64,000 bases of DNA, from positions 1 to 64,000 of the forward strand of contig NZ_JAEMWU010000001.1 in assembly GCF_017303215.1 (NCBI RefSeq). Reading direction: 5' to 3'. The notes beneath the pieces were generated by a model. It worked only from the letters and a program-made list of their open reading frames with translations. It ran no database searches and had not been told where the DNA came from. The translations under genes and the position numbers were made by a program. This document shows, one piece after another, positions 8,482 through 16,713 of this stretch (its first letter is position 1; the number at the start of each line of letters is the position of its first letter). This DNA comes from Microbacterium esteraromaticum (GTDB lineage: Bacteria; Actinomycetota; Actinomycetes; Actinomycetales; Microbacteriaceae).

Positions 8482-8543
8482 CACGAGGGGTCAAGAAATG
8501 CTGGGTCTGAGGGTGCAGATACGACGTATTTTGACCCCTCGTG
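8482..8543. repeat. 62-bp palindromic repeat, copy 2 (CACGAGGGG family)
   Basis: Ends CACGAGGGGTCAAGAA (left) and, reverse-complemented, CACGAGGGGTCAAAATAC (right), exactly 62 bp apart end to end. It fills almost the whole gap between the DUF993 gene (stop 8558) and the next gene (start 8465). In a transcript of the minus strand it would form a long hairpin between two coding regions of one operon. Confidence 0.8.
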
Positions 8544-8557
8544 GGGTTGGCGGGCGT

Positions 8558-9727
8558 TCATGCGTCGACGCCGTTCAGGCGCAGCATCCCGTGCCAACGC
8601 TGCTGCGCCAGCTCGGGGTTCTCCAGCGCGAGCGAGGCGTTGGCCAACTCGACGATGCGCGACAGGTGCGGCAGGCTGCGCGCCGAGTGCAGGCCCCCGA
8701 CCATCTGGAACGCCGGCTGGTGGCCGTTGAGCCAGGACAGGAATGCGACACCGGTCTTGTAGTAGAACGTGGGTGCGGCGAACACCTGCCGGCTGAGCTC
8801 TTCGGTGGGTCCGAGGAAGCGCGCGTAGGCGGCGTGATCACCGGCATCCAACGCCTGGATCGCCGCCGACGCGACCGGGGTGATCGCAGCGAAGGCGCCC
8901 AGCAGGGCATCCGAGTACGATCGCTCGCCGACACCCGAATCGCCGATCAGCGAGACATAATTGAAGTCGTCGCCGGTGAACATGCGCACGCCCTGCGGCA
9001 ACCGCTCGCGCACCGAGATCTCGCTCTCAGCGTTGAGCAGACTCATCTTCACACCCGCGATCTTCGCCGGGTTCTCGGCGATGATCTGCAGCAGCACCTC
9101 GGCGGCCGCAGGCCACTCGGTCGATCCGAAGTACCCCTCCAGCTGCGGGTCGAACGCGGTGCCCAGCCAGTGCAGCACGACGGGCGTGGTCGCCTTGTCG
9201 AGCACGGCGCGGTAGACGCGCCGGTAGTCCTCGGCGCTCGTCGCGGTGCGCGCAAGGTGACGGGATGCCATCAGCACCGGTCCCGCACCCTGCTCTTCGG
9301 TGAAGTGCAGCTGAGCGGTGTACGCGTCGATGATCTGGTCGAGCGAGAGGTGCTCGTCGTCGATGTGGTCGGTGTTGACGCCGACCACGACCGAGCCGCC
9401 CTCCTCGCGCGCGACCTGGGCGCTGCGCGCGATCAGCTCGCGAGTGGCGGCCGCGTCGAGGCCCATGTTGCGCTGCGCCGTGTCCATGGCGTCAGCGACG
9501 CCGAGTCCCCACGAGTACACGTTGCGGCGGAACGCGAGCGTGGCGTCCCAGTCGATGTCGGCGGGCTGCCCCGGCGTGTTGTCGGCGTGCACCTTGGGCA
9601 CGACGTGCGCGGCCGCGTAGGCGACGCGGCTGCGCAGGGCGGATGCCGGACGCGCGTAAGCGCCGGAGTCGTTCAGGGTGGCATCCGAGATCGCTCCGGA
9701 TGCTGCCAGCAGGCGAAGCGTCGTCAT
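8558..9727 (-). CDS. DUF993 protein (dihydrodipicolinate-synthase-like)
   Basis: 389 residues. I recognise the DUF993 family, which is related to class I DapA-like TIM-barrel lyases and aldolases. VVVGVNTDHIDDEH near 115-130 and a later VVLHWLGTAFDP are typical of it. Its start overlaps the stop of the upstream oxidoreductase by one base (TGATG), so the two are coupled. By family resemblance it may cleave or dehydrate a keto-acid or keto-sugar. In this operon an aldolase yielding a three-carbon unit that becomes glycerate would fit, but that is inference. Confidence 0.75.
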   Translation of the reverse strand: MTTLRLLAASGAISDATLNDSGAYARPASALRSRVAYAAAHVVPKVHADNTPGQPADIDWDATLAFRRNVYSWGLGVADAMDTAQRNMGLDAAATRELIARSAQVAREEGGSVVVGVNTDHIDDEHLSLDQIIDAYTAQLHFTEEQGAGPVLMASRHLARTATSAEDYRRVYRAVLDKATTPVVLHWLGTAFDPQLEGYFGSTEWPAAAEVLLQIIAENPAKIAGVKMSLLNAESEISVRERLPQGVRMFTGDDFNYVSLIGDSGVGERSYSDALLGAFAAITPVASAAIQALDAGDHAAYARFLGPTEELSRQVFAAPTFYYKTGVAFLSWLNGHQPAFQMVGGLHSARSLPHLSRIVELANASLALENPELAQQRWHGMLRLNGVDA

Positions 9728-10881
9728 CAGAGCGACAGCTTCTCGATCGCCACCTTGCGCCCTTCGGCGCTGGAGGTGAGGCCGGCCTCGGCGAACTGCA
9801 CACCGCGCGCACCGGCGAGCAGGTCAAAGTCGTACTCGGTGCCCAGGACGTACGAGGTGAGGTACTCCTCCCACTGCTGACGGAAGCCGTTGAGGAAGAC
9901 GTCGTTGGTGGGGACGTTCTGCCAGTCGGCGTCGTAGTCGTGGGTGTCTTCGAGGTCGGGGTTCCAGACCGGCTTGGGCGTGGCGTTGCGCGGCTGGATC
10001 TTGCAGCCGAACAGGCCCACGACGGCCGAACCGTGCGTGCCGTCGACCTGGAACTCGACGAGCTCGTCGCGGTTGACGCGCACGGTCCACGACGAGTTGA
10101 TCTCGGCGATCACGCCGCCATCGAGCTCGAAGATGCCGTACGCGGCGTCTTCGGCGGTGGCGGTGTAGTGCTCGCCCTTCTCGTCCCAGCGGTCGGCGAT
10201 GTGCACGGCGGCCTGCGCGTACACGCTCTTGACCTCGCCGAAGAGGTTCTCGAGCACGTAGTTCCAGTGCGGGAACATGTCGCTGATGATGCCGCCGCCG
10301 TCTTCGGTGCGGTAGTTCCACGACGGACGCTGCGCGGGCTGCCAGTCACCTTCGAACACCCAGTAGCCGAACTCGCCCCGCACCGAGAGGACGCGACCGA
10401 AGAAGCCCGAGTCGATCAGGCGCTTGAGCTTCTGCAGGCCCGGCAGGTAGAGCTTGTCGTGCACCACACCGGTCTTGACGCCGGCCTGCTGCGCCACGCG
10501 CGCCAGCTCGAGCGCCTCATCCACCGACTCGGCTGTGGGCTTCTCGGTGTAGATCGCCTTTCCGGCGGCGATGGCCTTGCGGATAGCGGTGGCGCGCGCC
10601 TTGGTCACCAGGAAGTCGGCGTAGATCTCCCACTGCGGGTCGGCCAGCGCGGCGTCGAGGTCGGTGGTGTAGTCGGCGATGTCGTGCTGCGCGGCGATCT
10701 CGGCGAGCTTGGCCTCGTTGCGGCCGACGAGCAGCGGCTTGACGGTGACCTTCGTGCCGTCGGGGAGCTCGATGCCGCCCTGGTCGCGGATCGCCAGGAT
10801 CGATCGCACCAGGTGCTGGCGGTAGCCCATGCGCCCGGAGACGCCGTTCATGATGATGCCGATCTCGCGTACGTCGGTCAT
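9727..10881 (-). CDS. Gfo/Idh/MocA-family NAD(P)-dependent oxidoreductase
   Basis: 384 residues, cytosolic dehydrogenase of the glucose-fructose oxidoreductase/inositol dehydrogenase family. The N-terminal Rossmann fold has an unusual dinucleotide loop, NGVSGRMG at about 12-19. The conserved EKPTAES of this family follows, then a C-terminal beta-sheet substrate domain with a GGGIISDMFPHW stretch. It is first in the operon, directly behind the LacI-type operator at 10936-10949. It likely oxidises a sugar or polyol hydroxyl to a keto group and starts the pathway. Substrate not evident. Confidence 0.85.
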   Translation of the reverse strand: MTDVREIGIIMNGVSGRMGYRQHLVRSILAIRDQGGIELPDGTKVTVKPLLVGRNEAKLAEIAAQHDIADYTTDLDAALADPQWEIYADFLVTKARATAIRKAIAAGKAIYTEKPTAESVDEALELARVAQQAGVKTGVVHDKLYLPGLQKLKRLIDSGFFGRVLSVRGEFGYWVFEGDWQPAQRPSWNYRTEDGGGIISDMFPHWNYVLENLFGEVKSVYAQAAVHIADRWDEKGEHYTATAEDAAYGIFELDGGVIAEINSSWTVRVNRDELVEFQVDGTHGSAVVGLFGCKIQPRNATPKPVWNPDLEDTHDYDADWQNVPTNDVFLNGFRQQWEEYLTSYVLGTEYDFDLLAGARGVQFAEAGLTSSAEGRKVAIEKLSL

Positions 10882-10935
10882 GGTGATCCGTTCTGTCGGT
10901 GATGCTCGGAAGTCTGTGCGCTCCGCATCCGTGCG

Positions 10936-10949
10936 GGTAAGCGCTTTCC
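10936..10949. promoter_or_regulatory. LacI-type operator before the sugar operon
   Basis: GGTAAGCGCTTTCC is a 14-bp palindrome with one mismatched pair and the central AAGCGCTT core typical of LacI-family operators. It lies 55 bp upstream of the Gfo/Idh start. The LacI gene at 5553-6566 in the same operon is the natural regulator. Confidence 0.6.
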
Positions 10950-11047
10950 GCTATCAAAGCAGGTCGGGTCATCGAGCGCAACCTTCGAGCGCTCGCGGCG
11001 TCAGCAGCAGAGGGCATCAGCGCACGAGAGCGCGTCAGTGGCAGAGA

Positions 11048-11136
11048 GCGCCAGCGACCGAGACGGTCGGCCGAGCGCGTCAGCGACCGACACGGGCGGG
11101 CCGAGCGCCTCAGCGCTCGCGAGCGTCAGCGACCGA
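11048..11136. repeat. Degenerate direct repeats of a marR gene end
   Basis: GCGTCAGCGACCGA occurs at 11087-11100 and 11123-11136, and with one change at 11048-11061. The copy at 11123 contains the stop codon of the marR gene (stop at 11126-11128); the others lie downstream of it on that gene's strand. Related fragments extend to about 11000. The rest of the 244-bp gap up to 10882 holds only the operator described above. Confidence 0.5.
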
Positions 11137-11638
11137 GCGCGTCGAGGAGGTCGGCGAAGTGTTCGAGGTCGTCGGCCGACCAGGCGCGCAGGCGGTCGCC
11201 GAGGCGCTCCTTGTACGTCGCGCGCGCGATCTCGACGCGCTCCTGCGCGAGTTCCGTCGCGACGAGGCGCCGAGCGCGTCGGTCGTCGGGATCACGGATG
11301 CTGTCGACCAGCCCCAGCTCTTCGAGCTGACGCACCTGACGACTCACCGTGGACTTGTCGGTCTGCAGTCGATCGATGATCTCGCCCGCCGTTGTCGCCG
11401 TGCCGTTCACGATCGACGTGAGCACCTGGTAGCCGAGCGGCTGCAGATCCGGATGCACCGAGGCCGCCGCTTCACGCCACCCCACTCGGATGCGGGCGAA
11501 CAGCCGCCCGAGCTCGTGCTCGACGCGCGATACGGCCTGATCGAGCTCGATATCGCCCACGCCGATGCGGCCGTCCGTGCCGTCTGAGGCATCGGCGCCG
11601 ACGGCAGCACCGTCGGCCGCGTGCGGGGCGGCGGTCAT
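11126..11638 (-). CDS. MarR-family transcriptional regulator
   Basis: 170-residue winged-helix protein. The recognition-helix region reads DKSTVSRQVRQLEELGLV and the wing DPDDRRARRLVAT, both typical of MarR. The first ~35 residues are acidic and Ala-rich. The start at 11638 was chosen because the longer frame to 11743 would overlap the efflux gene. It is the second gene of a two-gene unit, 52 bp behind the DHA2 pump. It probably represses the pump via the dyads at 13399-13442 and releases on binding the exported compound. Confidence 0.85.
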   Translation of the reverse strand: MTAAPHAADGAAVGADASDGTDGRIGVGDIELDQAVSRVEHELGRLFARIRVGWREAAASVHPDLQPLGYQVLTSIVNGTATTAGEIIDRLQTDKSTVSRQVRQLEELGLVDSIRDPDDRRARRLVATELAQERVEIARATYKERLGDRLRAWSADDLEHFADLLDALGR

Positions 11639-11690
11639 CTCGCCAGTGTACGACGCGGCCGTGCACGAATCGGCGACCGGCGCCCCCCGG

Positions 11691-13373
11691 TCAGCGTGTG
11701 CGTGCACCGTCGCCTCCGGCGTCCGTAACGACGCGGATGCCACCGGTGACGGCCATCGATGCGCCGACCTCTGCCTCGGCGACCTCGATCGTCGATTCCT
11801 CGGCCTGCTCCCGCAGCAGCTCCGCCGAGGTCTTGGTCGACAGCGGCTTGTTGCGGATGAACGCGATCGCGATGACCCCGACCACCGCCAGCGGAATGGC
11901 GATCATGAAGGCGTCGGCGATGCCGTGCCCGTAGGCGGATTCCACGATGACCCGGATGCTGTCGGGCAGCTCTCCGACCTTCGGGACGTCGCCGGAAGCC
12001 AGCCCCTGCAACGCGTCAACCTCGTCGGGCGCCGCCGGGGCGAAACCGGCCAGGCCGTCGGCGATGTAGACCCCGACGCGGGAGGCGAGCAGCGCACCCA
12101 TGATGGTCACGCCGATCGTGCCGGCGATGGTGCGGAAGAAGTTCACGTTCGACGATGCCGCACCAAGCTGCTGCGGCGGGGTGTCGTTCTGAACGATCAG
12201 CGTGAGGTTCTGCATGACCATGCCAAGGCCCGCGCCGAGCACAAACATGTAGGTGGCGACGAGGGCGAATGGGGTGTCGTAGCGCAGCGCCGACATCAGC
12301 GTGACGCCGAGCAGCGTGAGCGCCGAGCCGGTCAACATCCACCCCTTCCACTTTCCGAAGCGGCTCACCAACTGGCCGATGATGATCGACGCACCCATCT
12401 GACCGACGATCATCGGGATCGTCATCAGCCCCGACTCGGTCGGCGTGGCGCCCCGCGCCAACTGGAAGTACTGGGCGAGGAAGACGGACGTGGCGAACAT
12501 CGACACACCGATCGCGATCGAGGCGATCACCGAGAGCGTAAACGTGCGGTTGCGGAACAGCGACATCGGCACGATCGGCTCTTTCACGACGAACTCGACG
12601 GCGATGAAGGCGACCAGGAAGACACCCGCGATGCTCGCGAGGATCCAGCTGGTGGCGGAATCCCACGCGAACTGGCTGCCGCCCATCGACACCCAGATCA
12701 GCAGGGTCGACACCCCCACGGCCAGCAGAACGATGCCGAGATAGTCGATAGAGACCTTGGCCTTCTGCGGCTTGGGCAGGTGCAGAGTCACCTGCAGCAG
12801 GATCAGGGCGAGCACCGCGAAGGGGACGCCGATGAAGAAGTTGGCGCGCCACCCCCACGTGTCGGTGATGACGCCACCGAGCAGCGGCCCGCCGATCGTG
12901 GCGAACGCCATGACGCCGCCGACTACCCCCATGTACTTGCCACGCTCACGGGGAGAGATCAGAAGTGCCACGGCGACCATGACCAACGACATCAGACCGC
13001 CTACGCCGATGCCCTGCACGACGCGCACCGCGATGAGCATGTTCATGTCGACCGAGAACCCAGCGGTCACCGTGCCGACCGTGAAGAGGATGAGCGACAG
13101 CTGCACCAGGATCTTGCGGTCGAGAAGGTCGGCGAGCTTTCCCCAGACCGGCGTCGAGACAGCTGTGGCGAGCAGGCTCGCGGTGATCACCCAGGTGTAC
13201 TGCGATTGCGTTCCGCCGAGGTCTGCGACGATCACCGGCAGCGAGGTCGAGACGACCGTGCCCGAAAGGACGGCGACGAACATGCCGACGATGAGGCCCG
13301 AGATGGCAGTGAAGACCTCGCGCGCGGAGCGCTGCGGGACGGGATCCGAATGGGTGGCTGCGGTGGTACTCAA
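11691..13373 (-). CDS. DHA2-family multidrug efflux MFS transporter
   Basis: 560-residue inner-membrane drug:proton antiporter of the EmrB/QacA 14-helix type. MFS motif A appears as GKLADLLDRK. The DHA2 motif GWRANFFIGVP follows GPLLGGVITDTW. Long hydrophobic segments continue to the C-terminus and are followed by a ~60-residue charged tail. Start MSTTAATHSD. The linked downstream marR gene suggests substrate-induced expression. Exported substrate unknown. Confidence 0.9.
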   Translation of the reverse strand: MSTTAATHSDPVPQRSAREVFTAISGLIVGMFVAVLSGTVVSTSLPVIVADLGGTQSQYTWVITASLLATAVSTPVWGKLADLLDRKILVQLSLILFTVGTVTAGFSVDMNMLIAVRVVQGIGVGGLMSLVMVAVALLISPRERGKYMGVVGGVMAFATIGGPLLGGVITDTWGWRANFFIGVPFAVLALILLQVTLHLPKPQKAKVSIDYLGIVLLAVGVSTLLIWVSMGGSQFAWDSATSWILASIAGVFLVAFIAVEFVVKEPIVPMSLFRNRTFTLSVIASIAIGVSMFATSVFLAQYFQLARGATPTESGLMTIPMIVGQMGASIIIGQLVSRFGKWKGWMLTGSALTLLGVTLMSALRYDTPFALVATYMFVLGAGLGMVMQNLTLIVQNDTPPQQLGAASSNVNFFRTIAGTIGVTIMGALLASRVGVYIADGLAGFAPAAPDEVDALQGLASGDVPKVGELPDSIRVIVESAYGHGIADAFMIAIPLAVVGVIAIAFIRNKPLSTKTSAELLREQAEESTIEVAEAEVGASMAVTGGIRVVTDAGGDGARTR

Positions 13374-13398
13374 AGGCGTGGGCGCTCCTGGATAGATA

Positions 13399-13442
13399 GT
13401 TGATCGACATCAACGATACGCCACTAGTTGCGATTGAGCAAC
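13399..13442. promoter_or_regulatory. Candidate MarR operators upstream of DHA2 pump
   Basis: Two dyads lie in the pump's upstream region: GTTGAT-CGAC-ATCAAC (13399-13414) and GTTGC-GATTGA-GCAAC (13427-13442). Both have the GTTG/CAAC half-sites often bound by MarR proteins. They are 26-70 bp before the pump start at 13373, a position suited to repression. Confidence 0.5.
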
Positions 13443-13557
13443 CATTGCACAAGATCAATCACGAGCCGAGCGAGCGAGCACAGGAAGTCGGAGCCGACGC
13501 AGCTCACCCCGAAAACCCCTATCGTTGACGCGCAGCATCCGATCCAATGGAGGACTG

Positions 13558-13644
13558 ATGACCACCCCGTACGAACTCGACGCACACGCGCACGGGGCCG
13601 CGCCACGGCATCCGCTCACCGCCGACCTCGACACCTTCGCATGA
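13558..13644 (+). CDS. 28-residue ORF coupled to the DUF2264 gene
   Basis: A short frame beginning MTTPYELDAHAHG with an excellent ribosome site (TGGAGGACTG, then ATG). It ends ...DTFA with a TGA that overlaps the next ATG as ATGA. The DUF2264 gene has no ribosome site of its own, so this ORF probably drives its translation. It may be a leader peptide, or the N-terminus of a once longer gene whose body was deleted and whose start now feeds DUF2264. I know no family for it. Confidence 0.5.
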   Translation: MTTPYELDAHAHGAAPRHPLTADLDTFA

Positions 13645-15638
13645 TCGCCCTCCCCGCCGCCGACACCGCTCTCTCGCCTTTCACCGGCTGGACACGCGCA
13701 CACTGGGAGCGCGTTGCCGACACGATCCTCGACGGAGCCGCCCGCCACGCCAGCCCCACCGGATCGCTGATCCGCTACCCCGGAGTCCCGGGCGGCCTCG
13801 GACGCGACATCGACCATCTCGAGGGCTTCACGCGCACGTTCATGCTGGCGTCGTTCCGCATCGCCGGCGATCCCGCCCGCACCCAGTCGCTGGCCCGGCG
13901 CTACGCGCGCGGCATCGCCGCCGGGGTCGATCCGACGCATCCGGAGCGCTGGGTGCGCATCGAAGAGCACACCCAGGCGAAGGTCGAGGCTGCGGCGCTC
14001 GCACTGGGACTGCACCTCACGCGCGACACCGTCTGGGCACAGCTCGACGATCGCGCGCGAACGCAGACGATCGACTACCTCTCGGCATTCATGGGCGAGC
14101 CGTATCCGCCGAACAACTGGGCCTGGTTCCGCATCATGGTGTCGTTCTTCCTCGAGAGCGTGGGCGGGCCGTTCTCGGCATCCGACCGCGACGAGGACTT
14201 CGCACTGCTGGACGGATTCGACCTGCCCGGTGGGTGGACCTCCGATGGCGTCGGCCGCGACTTCGACCACTACTGCGGGTGGGCCCTGCCGTTCTACCCG
14301 ATCGTCTGGGCGCAGCTCGTTCAGGACGATGCCCACTATGCCCAGCGGGTGGCTCGGTACACAGAGCGACTGGACGACTACCTCGATGACGCGCTGCACC
14401 TGATCGGCGCCGACGGGGCACCGCTACTGCAGGGTCGCAGCCTCACCTACCGGTTCGCCACGGCGGCCCCCGCGTGGGCGGCCGCGTTCCACGGGCGATC
14501 CCGCCACGATCCCGGACTGCTGCGCCGGGCCGCGAGCGGCCAGATCAAGCATTTCGTCGAGCGCGGCGCCCCCGATGCCGATGGCGTCCTCTCACTCGGC
14601 TGGCACCATCCGTGGCGGGCGATCGCGCAGAACTACTCGGGGCTGGGATCGCCCTATTGGGCGGCGAAAGGGATGCTGGGGCTGGCCCTGCCCGCTTCGC
14701 ACCCCGCGTGGACCGCGCCCGAGCAACCGCTGCCGATCGACCGCGGCGCCTTCGCGCGTGCCCTGTCCGCGCCCGGGTGGCTCGCCATGGGAACGACCGA
14801 CGGCATCGTGCGCATCGTCAACCACGGCACCGACCATCGCGCCGAGGGCACCGACCACCCGGACGCGCCCCTGTACGCGAAGTTCGGCTACTCGACGGCG
14901 ACCGCCCCCGTGCTGACCGATCCCGGCACCTCCTGGCCCGTCGACGGGACAGTGGCGCTCGTGCGCGACGGACTGCCCAGCCACCGCTCGGGATTCACCG
15001 TGGGGAACACGCTCGCCCTGGACGCTCAGACCCTCCTGGGTTGGTCGACATCGACGGCCCACTGGCCGATCGGCTACGAGGCAGGACCGGACCACGGCGT
15101 CGGCACCCACCACGGCGCAACGATGCACGGGCCGCGCATCGACACCGTATCGGTGACCCACGGCGCGTGGGAGGTGCGATTGATCCGCGTGCACGCCGAT
15201 GCGCCGCTGCAGCCGGGCGACACGCTGCGCGTCGGCGGCTGGGCGCTGACCGGCGACGTGGCCCCGTTCACCGACGGCCCCGCGCCGAGTGACGAAGCAC
15301 CCCACGCCGCATGGGCACGGACCGAGCGACTGGCGACCGGCGTCGTGGCGCTCGGCGAATACACGCTCGGCGACGGGGGCGACCCGCACTCCTCCGGAGT
15401 ACTCATCCTCGACGACGCCACACCTCTGGCGGGACGCACCGCGGTTCCCTGGCTGGAGACGGCCCCGGATGCCGGCGCGTGGCGCGCCTTCGGCATCCAC
15501 CTGGGCGCCCCCACCGAGGCGACCACAGCGCCCGTCGTCTCGACCCACCACGAGGGCCGGCACATCGCCTGGCCCGACGGGCACGTCACGCGCCTGCCGA
15601 TCGACCCGCTTCTCAGCCGCTCCGACGCGACACCATGA
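13641..15638 (+). CDS. DUF2264 protein
   Basis: 665 residues, DUF2264 family. The N-terminal half is an alpha/alpha-barrel-like domain (GGLGRDIDHLEGFTR near 53-67, NNWAWFRIMVSFFLE, FDHYCGWALPFYP) and the C-terminal half is beta-rich. Members sit in polysaccharide or glycoside catabolic loci and are thought to be hydrolases or lyases. No signal peptide is visible, so it likely acts in the cytosol on imported oligosaccharides. It is translated from an ATGA overlap with the 28-residue ORF. It converges with lacI and overlaps that gene's 3' end by 26 bp. Confidence 0.8.
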   Translation: MIALPAADTALSPFTGWTRAHWERVADTILDGAARHASPTGSLIRYPGVPGGLGRDIDHLEGFTRTFMLASFRIAGDPARTQSLARRYARGIAAGVDPTHPERWVRIEEHTQAKVEAAALALGLHLTRDTVWAQLDDRARTQTIDYLSAFMGEPYPPNNWAWFRIMVSFFLESVGGPFSASDRDEDFALLDGFDLPGGWTSDGVGRDFDHYCGWALPFYPIVWAQLVQDDAHYAQRVARYTERLDDYLDDALHLIGADGAPLLQGRSLTYRFATAAPAWAAAFHGRSRHDPGLLRRAASGQIKHFVERGAPDADGVLSLGWHHPWRAIAQNYSGLGSPYWAAKGMLGLALPASHPAWTAPEQPLPIDRGAFARALSAPGWLAMGTTDGIVRIVNHGTDHRAEGTDHPDAPLYAKFGYSTATAPVLTDPGTSWPVDGTVALVRDGLPSHRSGFTVGNTLALDAQTLLGWSTSTAHWPIGYEAGPDHGVGTHHGATMHGPRIDTVSVTHGAWEVRLIRVHADAPLQPGDTLRVGGWALTGDVAPFTDGPAPSDEAPHAAWARTERLATGVVALGEYTLGDGGDPHSSGVLILDDATPLAGRTAVPWLETAPDAGAWRAFGIHLGAPTEATTAPVVSTHHEGRHIAWPDGHVTRLPIDPLLSRSDATP

Positions 15639-16611
15639 CGGGCAGCATCCGCAGGTCTTCCGGCTCGCCCCCCTCGATCAGGTCGGCCAGGCACTGAACG
15701 GCCGCCTCGCCGAGGCGATCGAAATCCTGTCGCACCGTCGTGAGCGGCGGCCGGTACTGGGCGGCATCCGCGACGTCGTCGAAACCGATCACCGCGACGT
15801 CGTCGGGCACCCGCACACCCGCGTCAGCCAGCGCCCGCAACGCTCCGAGGGCCATCTGGTCGTTGGCTGCGAACAGCGCGGTGAACGCAGCGTCGGCCGG
15901 CTGCGTGCGACGAGCATCGAGCATCCGCTCCGTCTGCGCGTACCCCGCGTCGGCGCTCCAATCGCCCCGGACGACGTCGGGAGCAGACGCACCGGCCGCG
16001 GCGAGCGCGGCACGCCAGCCGCGTTCGCGTTCGGATGCCGCGAATGAGTCGAGCGGACCGCCGAGGTGATGCACCGTGCGATGCCCGGCCGCGAGCAGCC
16101 GCTCCGTCGCCGCCCGCGCTCCCGCTGCGTGGTCGGTGGCGACGACGGTGAAGCGCTCATCGGGCGGCGAGTCGACCACGACCAGGCGGATGCCCGCCGA
16201 ACCGGCCTCGCGGGCGAGAGCCGTGGCCTCGTTCAACACGATGGCGCCGTCGACGCCCTGGTCATGCAGACGCTCGAACGCGTGCGCGATATCGCCGGCG
16301 TCCCCCAGCGTGACCACGGTCAGGGCATACCCGCGTGCGGAGGCGGCATCGGCAACCGCCTGCAGCATCCGTGAGTTGCCGACCGTCGAAAGGGTCTGGG
16401 CAACCAGTCCAAGAGTCTGCGTGCGACCGGTGCGCAGCGCACGAGCGGCACGGTTCGGGCGGTACCCGAGCTCGGCCATCGCCTGTTCGACGCGCAAGCG
16501 GGTGGCGGGGTCGACGCGCGGACTGTCGTTCGCGACGCGCGAGACGGTCTGATTCGACACCCCGGCGCGGGTGGCGACCTGGGCCATCGAGACGCGTCTG
16601 GCCTGTGGCAT
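15613..16611 (-). CDS. LacI-family transcriptional regulator (likely galactose)
   Basis: 332 residues. An N-terminal helix-turn-helix (MAQVATRAGVSNQTVSRVAN, about 9-28), a hinge with YRPNRAARALRTG, and an effector domain with VIGFDDVADAAQYRPP near 275-290. GGGGAAG lies five bases before the ATG. It is transcribed divergently from galT. The palindrome at 16678-16695 has the TG-ACGT-CA layout of LacI operators and covers the probable galT start, so repression of galT is likely. It may also control the convergent DUF2264 gene. Confidence 0.9.
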   Translation of the reverse strand: MPQARRVSMAQVATRAGVSNQTVSRVANDSPRVDPATRLRVEQAMAELGYRPNRAARALRTGRTQTLGLVAQTLSTVGNSRMLQAVADAASARGYALTVVTLGDAGDIAHAFERLHDQGVDGAIVLNEATALAREAGSAGIRLVVVDSPPDERFTVVATDHAAGARAATERLLAAGHRTVHHLGGPLDSFAASERERGWRAALAAAGASAPDVVRGDWSADAGYAQTERMLDARRTQPADAAFTALFAANDQMALGALRALADAGVRVPDDVAVIGFDDVADAAQYRPPLTTVRQDFDRLGEAAVQCLADLIEGGEPEDLRMLPVMVSRRSG

Positions 16612-16637
16612 CCGATCTTCCCCTCATTCACGGTTCG

Positions 16638-16713
16638 CAACTCCGGAGTGTTGACGTTACCACGGCGCCGCGCGTAACATGTTCACGTGAACATGGAAAA
16701 TTCTCCGGAGTTG
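16638..16713. repeat. 76-bp palindromic repeat over galT promoter and start
   Basis: CAACTCCGGAG (16638-16648) is inverted at 16703-16713, and the match extends outward to an 18-bp perfect inverted repeat (CGGTTCGCAACTCCGGAG at 16631-16648, complement at 16703-16720). The interior carries the galT promoter, the operator and the first codons of galT. A second element of exactly the same length and ends lies at 34233-34308 inside a methyltransferase gene. The right arm encodes residues about 6-12 of GalT. Confidence 0.7.
16651..16695 (+). promoter_or_regulatory. galT promoter and LacI-type operator, probably leaderless
   Basis: TTGACG (16651-16656) and TAACAT (16675-16680), 18 bp apart, form a good -35/-10 pair. 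The expected transcription start falls on the GTG at 16687, six bases after the -10, so galT mRNA is probably leaderless. A perfect 18-bp palindrome CATGTTCACGTGAACATG (16678-16695) covers this start and should block transcription when bound. Confidence 0.65.

Noticed and set aside
11565-13403. A plus-strand frame of about 610 codons opposite the DHA2 pump
   Set aside because: Highly charged, low-complexity product produced by the antisense reading of membrane helices; no start signals.
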